DNA from: UBA9926 sp038131595
Lineage (GTDB): Bacteria > Pseudomonadota > Gammaproteobacteria > Pseudomonadales > Azotimanducaceae
Assembly (NCBI GenBank): GCA_038131595.1
Contig: JAYPPR010000008.1
Coordinates: 620,001-684,000, forward strand
Direction: 5' to 3'
DNA length: 64,000 nt
This document shows positions 49,073 through 58,398 of this stretch, one piece after another. The stretch's first letter is position 1. Each line of letters starts with the position of its first letter. The notes under the pieces are model-generated. The model saw nothing but the letters and a program-made list of their open reading frames with translations, had not been told where the DNA came from and searched no databases. The position numbers were made by a program, and so were the translations under genes.

Positions 49073-50170
49073 TCACTCAATGAAGTCAGAGAGCCGTTCC
49101 AGTACTTCTGTAGATTTCAAATGCCGCATCACCGCCCAGAATCTTGGCGTGGTGGCCTCCACAATATTCTTCTCCGCCTCTCCCGGGGGACACAAAAAGT
49201 TTCCGACCATGCTGGCAAAGCCAAATAACAAACAGCTAGCAATCTGCAGATCGCGCCGGAGATCAGCCTCACTGTAATTCGCAACGCCCTCTTCCGTCAG
49301 TTTTTTGAAGTAGGCCGCTATGCAGCGCTCGCCTAAATCTGGCCATTCAGTCTCGCCGAGTGATTGGGCAAAGAAATAGCAAAGATCCCAAGCCGCCGGG
49401 CCCGTGGAGGTCAACTGCCAGTCGTACATCCTTGGCGCACCCGTCACAGGGTCAAAACACACATTTTCCATCCGCGCATCGCCATGCAAGAGGGTTTTCG
49501 GTCTCGACTCGGCAAAGAAATTGAAAATGGCGGCTGAGGCTTCATTACCCGCTTCAAAATACGGCATCAAGTCGTCATCAATGACATAGCTAAAGTGCGC
49601 TTCATAGAGCGGCCAACCGGTTTCGATGGCCGGCGGGTAAATATCCGCCCAAGTGGAAAATGGGTAGAGCGCATCCGAGGCCTGAATCGCTGGGTCCTCC
49701 CAATACTGCGCATGCATGGTCGCAAGCCCCTCCACCGCCCGGATGGCATCCGCCTCATCAATGCCGTCTAATTGGCTGACAAAGCGACAGGCCACTAGGT
49801 CCTCAATGACTAAAAGAAAGTCCCCGTTCCCACTCACATCAATAGCCGCGTGGCAGGCAGGTGGCTTTAGCGAGCAACCTTCACTGTGGCTTAGGTAAAA
49901 CTTGGCCTCCCGTTCGTAGGCTAGTAACCCTCTACCCGTTTCAAGGTTGTCAGGTCGCACGGTAGGGAACTTCACGATGACGGAGGGTACGCCCTCGCCA
50001 CCGCTCCAGGTTAGGTCGACCCGGCAAATATCTCCCAAGAAACCAGCGGTTTCTCCCACGGGTGACACCGAAAATGCGGTAATCGTGTGCCCCACATTTA
50101 GATGACTAAGCGTCTCGCCCAGCCATTCGAGTGTGATCGCTTCTCCATGATTTGGGGGTTGACTGACCAT
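49073..50170 (-). CDS. Phosphotransferase of the APH/ecdysteroid-kinase-like group
   Basis: A 365-residue protein from the ATG at 50170, which GAGG precedes; thirteen upstream codons are likely untranslated. LLHGDARMENVCFD (His229, Asp231, Asn236) is the kinase catalytic loop and MYDWQ (Asp250) the metal-binding Asp. The N-terminal lobe has VIVKFPT with a probable ATP-binding Lys and LLVIEDL as the hinge. Such proteins phosphorylate small hydroxylated molecules; the pattern is closer to EcKinase/DUF1679 proteins than to antibiotic kinases. It stands alone. Confidence 0.8.
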   Translation of the reverse strand: MVSQPPNHGEAITLEWLGETLSHLNVGHTITAFSVSPVGETAGFLGDICRVDLTWSGGEGVPSVIVKFPTVRPDNLETGRGLLAYEREAKFYLSHSEGCSLKPPACHAAIDVSGNGDFLLVIEDLVACRFVSQLDGIDEADAIRAVEGLATMHAQYWEDPAIQASDALYPFSTWADIYPPAIETGWPLYEAHFSYVIDDDLMPYFEAGNEASAAIFNFFAESRPKTLLHGDARMENVCFDPVTGAPRMYDWQLTSTGPAAWDLCYFFAQSLGETEWPDLGERCIAAYFKKLTEEGVANYSEADLRRDLQIASCLLFGFASMVGNFLCPPGEAEKNIVEATTPRFWAVMRHLKSTEVLERLSDFIE

Positions 50171-50541
50171 GCCTATGCCCTCATTTATCGTTTTGACATG
50201 TTTTGGCACGCAATCTCGACAGAATCAAGCCAGTTTCCTTCGCATGGGCCGGCACGAAGGATTGACACTATGATCCTTAAACCTTGCGGACCAAGAACAG
50301 GAGGGAGTGCTCGGCTCGCGAGAGTGCTGGTGTCGGTATGAGTACGGGTACGAGTCCGCTCACTTTAGATCGGACCCATCAAAACCCTGCAGAATGAAAG
50401 AGCTATTAGGAGGGGTAGTCAGCAGTCATGGTATCGAGCAAGCCGTCGCCGACTGCTTGCAGACAAACTCTTCAGGCAAATGGCTCGCGGGAAGTGTCCC
50501 TGACTCATTGAGCGCGCTTTGCGTCGAGAATGGCTATGACC
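50171..50541. other. Intergenic region between phosphotransferase and ugd genes
   Basis: About 370 bp. A plus-strand frame from ATG 50394 runs into the end of ugd on the opposite strand; its sequence (ENGYDL) faintly recalls Nif11-type leader peptides, but the support is too weak to call a gene. Confidence 0.3.
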
Positions 50542-51709
50542 TCAAGCATCACCGCCGAAGAGGTCTCGCGTGTAGACCTTCTCGTCCACATCGAGCAGTT
50601 CATCGCTCTTCCGGTTGGCAATGATCACGTCGCTGATGCGCTTGAATTCTTGAAGATCTTTGACCACCCGCGAGCGAAAGAATTCGGGTTCTTCTAATTC
50701 AGGTTCATAGACCACGATCTCAATGCCTTTCGCTTTAATGCGCTTCATCACCCCTTGGATCGCCGACGCCCTAAAGTTGTCTGACCCTGACTTCATGATG
50801 AGTCGGTAGACACCGACGACTTTTGGGTCGCGAGACACGATGCTCTCGGCAACAAAATCCTTCCGGGTCGTGTTCGCATCCACAATCGCCTGAATCAAGT
50901 TCTGAGGCACCTCGCTATAGTTAGCTCGCAGTTGCTTGGTGTCCTTGGGAAGGCAATAGCCTCCATAACCAAAACTAGGATTGTTGTAGTGGGTGCCGAT
51001 TCGGGGATCCAGACCAACGCCCTCGATGATTTGCTGCGAATTCAACCCTCGCGTCTGCGCGTAAGTATCTAACTCGTTGAAATAGGCCACCCGCATCGCC
51101 AAATAAGTGTTCGCAAAGAGCTTGATGGCTTCCGCTTCGGTTGGATCGGTGAGCAGAACATCAATTTCGTGTTTTTCCGCACCTTGAACCAGCAAGTCAG
51201 CAAACCGCCTTGCTCGCTCTGATCGTTCGCCGACTACAATCCTCGAGGGGTGTAAGTTATCGATAAGCGCTTTGCCTTCACGCAAGAATTCTGGTGAAAA
51301 CAGCACATTTTGGTAGTGATTTTCACTGACCAGCGCTTCGGTAAACCCGACGGGAACGGTTGATTTAATAACGACCGTCGCATCCGGATTAACACTTACC
51401 ACATCAGCGACCACCCCATCGACCGTACTCGTATCGAATGCGTTCGTATCGGGGTCGTAATCCGTGGGTGTGGCCACAATGACAAATTCAGCCCCTAAAT
51501 AGGCATCCCTCTTATCGGTTGTCGCGCGCAGGTTGAGCGCTCGGTTGGTCAAAAAGTCTTCTAGCTCAGCATCAGCAATCGGCGACACGCGGTTATTCAC
51601 CATCGCTACTCGCGATTCATCAATATCTAGCGCAACGACTTCATTGTGCTGCGAGAGGAGCACAGCATTTGAGAGTCCGACATATCCTGTTCCCCAACTC
51701 CAACGTCAT
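50542..51709 (-). pseudogene. ugd: UDP-glucose 6-dehydrogenase, N-terminus displaced by a one-base frameshift
   Basis: The main frame (373 residues from GTG 51663) reads HNEVVALDIDESRVAMVNNR, ATPTDYDPDTNAFDTSTVDG, FSPEFLREGKALIDNLHPSR and FGYGGYCLPKDTKQL, whose Cys is catalytic: a close match to short bacterial Ugd. The Rossmann start is missing from that start codon, but the same frame continues upstream as TGYVGLSNAV and then has no start. An ATG at 51709 (MTLELG) joins it if one base is removed from the four-base run at 51692-51695. The enzyme makes UDP-glucuronate for polysaccharide or lipid decoration. The break may be an assembly error. Confidence 0.85.
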
Positions 51710-52145
51710 ATGGATTTTGAATATTGATTGATTCGAGCAGACTTTACCACTCTTTGATCGTTTTTTTGGACAGCAGGTTTTCCTAAATGCAAGATCGATT
51801 GAACAAGAGTTGAAGCTTAACGCTAATCCGAGACTCATCACAGCTATTCTGGATTTGGCAAGCAACAAGTCAGCCCTATGCAGAGGCCGGGCTTTTATTC
51901 AGTCAGAAAAAGCAGTTACCTAGAAATGCCAATTTTGGACATCGCAGGGCCACTTATCCGAGCGTGTTCAACTTTCTCGGTAGCCAGCTCAAAAAGGCAA
52001 AGCGGATGGACTGCCTTCAGAGCACGCCATAGTGGGAAGTTGGGAGCAACTAAACCAACCTCCTGTTGAGCGATTCACGTCCCCAACCTACTCGACAAGT
52101 AGATTGGGGTTGTGATCAAGCAAGCCGCAGAATGCGGCGAGGCGT
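51710..52145. other. Intergenic region upstream of ugd
   Basis: About 435 bp holding the ugd promoter on the minus strand. It is more AT-rich than its surroundings around 51720-51860. A 63-codon plus-strand frame at 51878 has no family resemblance. Confidence 0.4.
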
Positions 52146-53555
52146 CTAGGACGCCTTAGCCATATTGATGATCTTCAGCTGGGTGAACTCTTCGAGCCCC
52201 TCTTCTCCAAGCTCATTGCCGAGACCAGATTGCTTCGCGCCACCGAATGGAATCGCAGGATCTAGCTCCGCATGCTTATTGATCCAGATCGTGCCAGCAT
52301 CCATTTTCTCAGCCAGTGCGTAGGCTTTATCCAAGTCCGATGACCACACAGAGCCTCCAAGTCCCCAGGCACTCGCATTGGCGCGCGCGACTGCATCATC
52401 TTCTTCATTGAATTTAAGGACAGGCAAAACGGGGCCGAACTGTTCCTCGTCTACTAACCGCGATCCTTCCTCGATATCCCGCACGATGGTGGGCTTGATG
52501 AAATAGCCTGGCGCGTCTGGAACCTCGCCGCCAGCAATCACATTGCCGTCTTTTTTAGCTTCTTCGATGAGTTCCTTCACCCGCTCGTACTGCATTTTGT
52601 TATTGAGTGGACCGAGCTTCGTGCCTTGCTCGAGTCCATTACCGATGACCGTCTCATTGGCAAGGGTCGCTAGCTCATCACACATCTCATCGTAGATGTC
52701 TTCATGGACATAGAGCCGCTTCATCGCAATACAGACCTGACCGCTATTTTGGAAGGCGCTATCAAACACTTTTGGCGCCGTTTCCTTTGGATCCACGTCA
52801 CTCAATACGATGCCGGCATCGTTGCCGCCGAGCTCCAACGTAATCCGCTTAAGTAAGCCAGCCGCGCCGGCCATCACCTTCGCGCCTGTTGCCGTCGAGC
52901 CAGTGAACGAAATTTTTCGTACGTCCGGATGCGCAGTCAGCGCTGCCCCCAAGTCGTTCTCGTCGGTAATGAAGTTGACGACGCCCGCCGGGACGATGTC
53001 TTTAATCAGGGCGCCGATGCGCAGTGTGCTGAGCGGCGTCGTAGGCGCAGGTTTGATCACGATTGTGTTGCCTGCAATCAGCGCTGGCGGCAATTTGAAT
53101 GCCATCAGGATGAGCGGAAAGTTCCATGGGACAATCGCGCCAACGACGCCGAGCGGGCGCCGGTGCGCTTCGACTTTTCGACCTTCACTGTCATCGATCA
53201 CCTTCACTGGGAGATCGAGCGACGTGAAGTAACGGCAAAACGCCGCCATGCCGTAGACCTCGCCAGTCGCGTCACCCAGAGGCTTCCCTTGTTCTTCAGT
53301 CAGCAGTTGCGCGAGCTCGGTCGCATTGGCTTCAATCGCATCCGCAATCTTTAGAACAACGGCTTTTCGCTCCTCAATGGCAGTTTCACTCCACGCCGGG
53401 AACGCAGCCTTCGCGGCAGCAACCGCGTCATTTAACTGCGCCTCTGACGCTTTGGGGCAATCCGCTAATTTTTCTTCGTTAGCGGGGTTAACGACCGCCA
53501 TCGTGTGGTCACCATCCACCAACTGACCGTTGATTAATAATTGATAGTCCGACAT
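52146..53555 (-). CDS. NAD(P)-dependent aldehyde dehydrogenase
   Basis: A 469-residue ALDH superfamily enzyme from the ATG behind AGGAAGGATGAG. Asn145 (VPWNFPL), Glu241 (TLELGGND) and Cys275 (SGQVCIA) form the active site; FTGSTATGAKV is the coenzyme loop. SGLGNELGEEGLEEFTQLK ends the protein as in medium-chain ALDHs. It would oxidise an aldehyde to an acid in the cytoplasm. Substrate is not clear; it stands alone. Confidence 0.93.
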   Translation of the reverse strand: MSDYQLLINGQLVDGDHTMAVVNPANEEKLADCPKASEAQLNDAVAAAKAAFPAWSETAIEERKAVVLKIADAIEANATELAQLLTEEQGKPLGDATGEVYGMAAFCRYFTSLDLPVKVIDDSEGRKVEAHRRPLGVVGAIVPWNFPLILMAFKLPPALIAGNTIVIKPAPTTPLSTLRIGALIKDIVPAGVVNFITDENDLGAALTAHPDVRKISFTGSTATGAKVMAGAAGLLKRITLELGGNDAGIVLSDVDPKETAPKVFDSAFQNSGQVCIAMKRLYVHEDIYDEMCDELATLANETVIGNGLEQGTKLGPLNNKMQYERVKELIEEAKKDGNVIAGGEVPDAPGYFIKPTIVRDIEEGSRLVDEEQFGPVLPVLKFNEEDDAVARANASAWGLGGSVWSSDLDKAYALAEKMDAGTIWINKHAELDPAIPFGGAKQSGLGNELGEEGLEEFTQLKIINMAKAS

Positions 53556-53664
53556 GTGTTTCTCATCCTTCCTGTTGTCATTCATCGATGCTGTGTGGGT
53601 ACCTCGCAGCAGAGACCGGATAGCCTGGCTATCCGACTTAGCGCATCACCTTGGCATAACTTCT

Positions 53665-53916
53665 ATGTCCGCTCGCGCACCCCACGAATCTACCATTTTT
53701 ACTGACCCGCGCGGAAACTGGCTCAATCACTGGCGAGCGCTAAGCCCCGCGCTGTTGCAAAGACTTCAAATTGGCACACTCGCTAGTGCTTTAGATGGAG
53801 CATTGGGCATTGACCTGCTCGCCGTTGAGGGACCAGCTAACCAAAAGAGAGTCGCTGCGCCTCTTATGCACTGCCTCTCGCCGCAATTGCAGATCAATCG
53901 CAAAACGAACGGCTAG
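53665..53916 (+). CDS. Hypothetical small protein (doubtful)
   Basis: An 83-codon frame from ATG 53665 in a 450-bp gap. The sequence (FTDPRGNWLNHWRALSPALL, then QRLQIGTLASALDGALGIDL) is soluble and has a plausible amphipathic helix, but no family is recognised and no ribosome site is evident. It is listed because nothing else fills this interval. Confidence 0.25.
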   Translation: MSARAPHESTIFTDPRGNWLNHWRALSPALLQRLQIGTLASALDGALGIDLLAVEGPANQKRVAAPLMHCLSPQLQINRKTNG

Positions 53917-54003
53917 CATTGAACCTCAAAAACACGACCTGCCACGTACTTCTGACCGACGCGCTTCGACAGCGAGCCATCACTTAATCTAGCGCGAAAC
54001 GGT

Positions 54004-55410
54004 TTATCTGACCCGCACACCATCAGAAATGACGGCCTGAATGGTGCGAGTGTGCTTGATGTCGTCAAGCGGGTTATCCGCTAGCACAATCAAATCAGCT
54101 TCCATTCCAGGCTTCACCTGCCCCATGACCCCTTCCAACTTCAGGAACATGGCCGGCACAACCGTCGCCGCAAAGAGGGCCTGCCGCTCACTCAGTCCCG
54201 CATCGACTAGCCGTTCTAACTCGGTGTGAAGGCTATAGCCAGGAATGGCCTGCCCTATAGGCGTATCAGTGCCCGCACCGATGGGTACGCCTGCCCGTTG
54301 CATGGCATCTACCAGCTCAAGAGACCAGCTCGAGAGTTGCTCGCTCACACTGTTTTCCTGTCCCGCGAAGAACGTTGCCGTTTCGATCCACTGATTCGCT
54401 AAAGCCTCGGGCACATCGCTCAGCGCATCGCGCCAATCTGGGCGACGAATCGGGGAATACTGCGGTAGCGTGTTTAAGCGCAGGGTCGGCACTTGGATGG
54501 TTCCCTTCAGCGATTCGATCACGCGCTGACAGCGATCGGATTCAGAATCCGCAGTTGAAAGCGCGACCGACCGCTGACTTTGATGCAAATCACGACGCAA
54601 TTCATACCCCGAACGATCTCCAGGGGATTCGATCATGGTCTCCCGAGCATCAAACAAAGACTCCGCGTCATCAGCACACGCAATCTCGATATTGCGGAGG
54701 TGTTCCATCGATTGGACGCGGGGCCCAGCAGTCTCAGCCATCATCGACAGCGGCACATGCGCGGCAATGGGTATGTTCGCGGCCCCTGCGCTCTCGACCA
54801 GGGCAGCAAACACCTCGGGGCTCACCAACTCATAGATCTTGATAAAGTCGACACCGGCGGCCACCAGGTCAGCTACCTGGTCTCTCGCCGCCTGAGCAGT
54901 TGCGTTCGACCGGCCGATCTCAGTTCGACCATTGCCGTCGTAGACCACCAATCGACCATCCAGCAACGGACCACTGAAAAAGATATCGGGAGCGGCCGCG
55001 CCAAGCGCTCGCCAACGGGCGAGTTCCGGCTGGATGTTGGCTAGCAGAGCGCCCGTGTCTCGAACGCTCGTCACTCCGTAGTCCAGAAACAGATCCGGCA
55101 TCTGCTGAATCAGCTGCGCCTCGTAAACGATATGCACGTGCATATCCCAAAGCCCTGGCAGCAAAAACTGACCCGTGCCGTCGATTACTTCAACCGACGG
55201 GCCAACCGATTCACCGGGGTCAAGCACACGCGCAATTTTCCCGTCGTTCACCAACACCGATTGCTTGGATACCCCCCCGCTCACCACATCAATGACCGAC
55301 ACATTGGTAATCGCAAGATCCATGACTTCGTTGTCTTCTGAGTAGGACGAAGGGGCTAATGCGCACAGCAAAAAGGCCAGCGCCATCAATCGGTTATGCA
55401 TAACGTTCAT
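54004..55410 (-). CDS. Amidohydrolase family protein, exported
   Basis: A 468-residue protein from the ATG at 55410 (MNVMHNRLMALAFLLCALAPSSYS, of which the last 15 form a signal peptide). The metal site is read from GLWDMHVH, then the presumed carboxylated Lys in VDFIKIYE, His in PIAAHVP and MEHLRN, and Asp in GAGTDTP. The C-terminal VKPGMEADLIVLADNPLDDI is the usual small beta-domain of imidazolonepropionase-like and prolidase-like amidohydrolases. Probably periplasmic, acting on dipeptides or cyclic amides. It is divergent from the CinA gene. Confidence 0.87.
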   Translation of the reverse strand: MNVMHNRLMALAFLLCALAPSSYSEDNEVMDLAITNVSVIDVVSGGVSKQSVLVNDGKIARVLDPGESVGPSVEVIDGTGQFLLPGLWDMHVHIVYEAQLIQQMPDLFLDYGVTSVRDTGALLANIQPELARWRALGAAAPDIFFSGPLLDGRLVVYDGNGRTEIGRSNATAQAARDQVADLVAAGVDFIKIYELVSPEVFAALVESAGAANIPIAAHVPLSMMAETAGPRVQSMEHLRNIEIACADDAESLFDARETMIESPGDRSGYELRRDLHQSQRSVALSTADSESDRCQRVIESLKGTIQVPTLRLNTLPQYSPIRRPDWRDALSDVPEALANQWIETATFFAGQENSVSEQLSSWSLELVDAMQRAGVPIGAGTDTPIGQAIPGYSLHTELERLVDAGLSERQALFAATVVPAMFLKLEGVMGQVKPGMEADLIVLADNPLDDIKHTRTIQAVISDGVRVR

Positions 55411-55504
55411 CTCAATGTCCGGTTTCACATTCTGTCACAGTCGTACGCAACAAGGGACGAAGGTTCGTTACACTCGGGACTTAGATCTCGCGAAAGGCAT
55501 TTCA

Positions 55505-55984
55505 ATGTTTCACTCAATCTCGACGCTCATTGGCGACCAACTCAGTCGTAATAAGGCCACTGTCTCGGTCGCGGAGTCCTCAACCGGCGGCCTCATTTCT
55601 GCCAATCTACTGTCAGTGCCAGGCGCATCCCGGTTTTTTGTGGGCGGGAGCGTTGTCTATACCCGCGAATCGCGGCGAGCATTCCTAACGCTCGATAAAG
55701 AGAAACTCACGGGCCTTCAGCCGCTTACCCCCGAAATCGTGCAGGTCTTCGCCGATGGCGCAAGAGAGACGCTGGGCACAACCTGGGGAATTGCAGAGCT
55801 CGGGGCAGCAGGCCCCGCCGGATCGCCCTATGGAGGCGGTGCGGGCGTCAGCGTGATCGGGATTAGCGGTCCGATCAGCCGCGCGATTAAAGTTGAGACG
55901 GGCTCCGATGACCGAGCAGAAAACATGCTCGCTTTCACTAAGGCCGCGCTCGAGCTGTTCCATACGGTGCTCACCGAATCCTAA
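55505..55984 (+). CDS. CinA-family nicotinamide-nucleotide amidase-like protein
   Basis: A 159-residue stand-alone CinA C-terminal domain. SVAESSTGGLISANLLSVPG and FVGGSVVYTRESRRAFL are its hallmarks; GAAGPAGSPYGGGAGVSVI follows. PncC-type proteins of this length deamidate NMN to nicotinate mononucleotide in NAD salvage. Some single-domain members lack activity, so the reaction is inferred. The ATG at 55505 fits the family start better than the upstream in-frame codons. Confidence 0.82.
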   Translation: MFHSISTLIGDQLSRNKATVSVAESSTGGLISANLLSVPGASRFFVGGSVVYTRESRRAFLTLDKEKLTGLQPLTPEIVQVFADGARETLGTTWGIAELGAAGPAGSPYGGGAGVSVIGISGPISRAIKVETGSDDRAENMLAFTKAALELFHTVLTES

Positions 55985-56247
55985 TGGGTGACGCAGGCCT
56001 GTCGTTTTCACCGCCATCAATTAGCGCTGCCTTTTCAAAGTTGCGCGCATTCTCAGAATTTGTTGATCCCCGCTAAACCATTCCATCACGCTGATCTGGC
56101 ATCATGAGCGCGAAGCCGCGCGGTCCAGTCCTCCAGTTCTCCCTCTCTTAATTTTCGATAATCCTTTCATGCATGTTCACAGCCTGAGTACCTACTCAGT
56201 GTAATTGCCAAACTGACAAGCGCCATCGGATCAGCGGTCAAGCCGCT

Positions 56248-58345
56248 TTACCCTGCGGGGTACCACGCATCCGCCGCTTCAGGTTCTCCACCGAGCCGCA
56301 GAATCTGCGCCACGCGCATAGACAGTCTTGGATAATCGGCATCTCGTCCGCGCTGTATCAACGCCTGCGCATAATCGAGCGTTTCCTCAATGTATCGAGC
56401 GACAGCCTTTTCATCATTTGCCTTGCCGGCAGCGCGCACGAGGGTTGCATACGCGAGAAGCACTTGATGAATCTGGTCTTGGTATTGATCGATCACTTGC
56501 TCAAGCCGAGCTTGCCCCTCCGCCGTCTCACCCAGTTGCAAATGCACTGAACCCAGCCAACCTAACGTCTCTGCGATCTGGGAACGATCGCCTCTCGTGT
56601 AATGAAGCGAGCGCTCCAAATACGATTTGGCCTTCGCCCACTCGGATTCAGCACTCAGCAGCCGCGCCAGGTTCATCTGCGTCTCCCGATTGTGAGGGTG
56701 CCGCTCAAACGCCTGCTCAAAAAATCGCCTCGCCACTTTCGCGTTTCCCTGACGCTCCGCCAAGACCGCAACCTCAAAAAAGAACCGCCAATCGGTCGCC
56801 GGGGAATTCAATACGGTGCGCCGCTTTTGAATGAGTGTTTTTAGTGTTCCGAGTTCAGTTTCTAATTCGCCCGCGCGAGATACCAAAAACTGCTTCAACT
56901 CTTCATAGTTGCTCTGCCCGGTGAAGGGTGGCTTGTCCGCGAGTGCGGCCACCATTTTGAGGTTCTCAAGCGTCTCGTAGTTCGGGAACCCCACTAACCT
57001 TGCGAGCTGCTCAGCATCCAGTGGGTCCGAACTCACATCCAAATCCAATCGATCTAATATTGCCTTGCCAAACGCATTCGCCAGCACCACATTTCCTGAG
57101 AAGTCATAGTGAACGTGCTCCAGCAACAAGTTCCAACCCGGCTGATGGGGCAAACTTTCCGATTCAAACGCCGCTGCTGCATCAATCAACGTAACACCAT
57201 CTTGGCTAAACTGATCGGCTACCTCTCGAATCACCTGATTAATGGTCGAATCAGCCCGGAATCGCAGCGCGTCTAAGTCGCGAGCCAATCGGTAATGATT
57301 TTTGGCCTGATCCAAGCGGTCTTGCGCTTCAAACACCCGAGCAAGCTGGAAATGGGTTTCGGCATAGTCCGGACTCAGCGCGAGCGCTTCGCGATACGCA
57401 ATCTCGGCCAACTGCCAGTCACTCTTGGCCTGAGCCTCCGCCCCGCGCTGAATAGCGGCCTGCCATTCCGCTTGGACCACGCTCGAGCGTGCCACGGTGA
57501 GTTGATGCAAACGGTGCTTGGTCGCGAAGGTTCACGGGAACAGTGGCCAATAGCACGTGGATACCCTTGGCCCGCAAAAGGCCAATCGTATCGATCAAAT
57601 TCGTTTCAAAATGGCTATACACCGCTTGCAGCCTAGGGTCATCGTGCTGAACGAGTTGCTCAGTGAACATCGCCATACCTTGCCACTCGAGCGCTTCTCG
57701 GGCCTGCGGCGCTGAAAGGCGGGCGACAGCGCCCGCAATCAACTGCCAAATCCGAGTGCGCTTCATCGCCTGCACCATCCGAATGCTGGTCATACTAGTG
57801 AGCGCGGTTTGATTAAATGTCCCAGGCCCATAAGGACCAACGACTTCATTGTTACCCAACAAAATCACCGCGAACTGACCCGGCGATTCCGGAATGGCCT
57901 TTGCCACTTCGTAAATCACATGAGAGTTCACTGCCGTCATCGCCGTGTTGATGACTTCGATCTGTTTGTTCGGCAAAGCGACCTTCAGCCGGGTCGCCAG
58001 CAGACGATCCAATCCATGATTACGATGCGGAAACCCCATCGCAGCCGATCCACCCAGCAAATAGACGCGGAGATCATCGACATCGAGATTAGCCGCGAAT
58101 GTGTTGTAGAGCGGTCCGATGTTAAGCTCAGGCGCGTAGAATTGATGCGCAAATACAGGGTTTTCCTGTAAGAACGGCTCACCTTCGATTTCAATGTGGC
58201 GAAAATAGCCGAAGTCTTGGCCAATATTCAGCCATCGGAGTGATGCCTCGAGGAGCAAAAAGAACGCGAGCGGCACAACCAGCACCGCAATCAACGTGTA
58301 AGCGGCCTCTTTGATCGAGAATGACCGCAGGCTCACAAGCACCAC
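56248..58345 (-). pseudogene. Membrane-anchored SGNH-hydrolase/TPR protein, split by a one-base frameshift
   Basis: Two frames together give about 690 residues. The first starts with a membrane anchor (LIAVLVVPLAFFLLLEASLRW) and the front of an SGNH hydrolase: VYLLGGSAAMGFP with the nucleophile Ser and VILLGNNEVVGPYGPG with the Asn. The second, which begins around 57510, has TPR helices (AEIAYREALALSPDYAETHFQLA), then LLEHVHYDFSGNVVLA with the catalytic His, then more TPRs to the end. Removing one base of the GG pair at 57477-57478 gives HRGTLERVQAEWQ and joins them. The TPR segment is thus inserted in the SGNH domain. It is divergent from the carbamoyltransferase gene, 53 bp away, and likely acts with it. 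Confidence 0.78.
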
Positions 58346-58398
58346 CCGCTACTGTAGTCCGGGTAGTAGGAAGCGAATACCAATGGTCGTAACCCTAT

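Noticed and set aside
50394..50624. Nif11-like leader peptide
   Set aside because: Only a six-residue resemblance (ENGYDL), no RiPP enzyme nearby, and the frame overlaps the end of ugd on the opposite strand.
48904..56008. Shared 13-bp motif GGCCTGTCGTTTT downstream of gap (48904) and cinA (55996)
   Set aside because: Two chance matches of 13 bases are expected in a window of this size, and I found no third copy.
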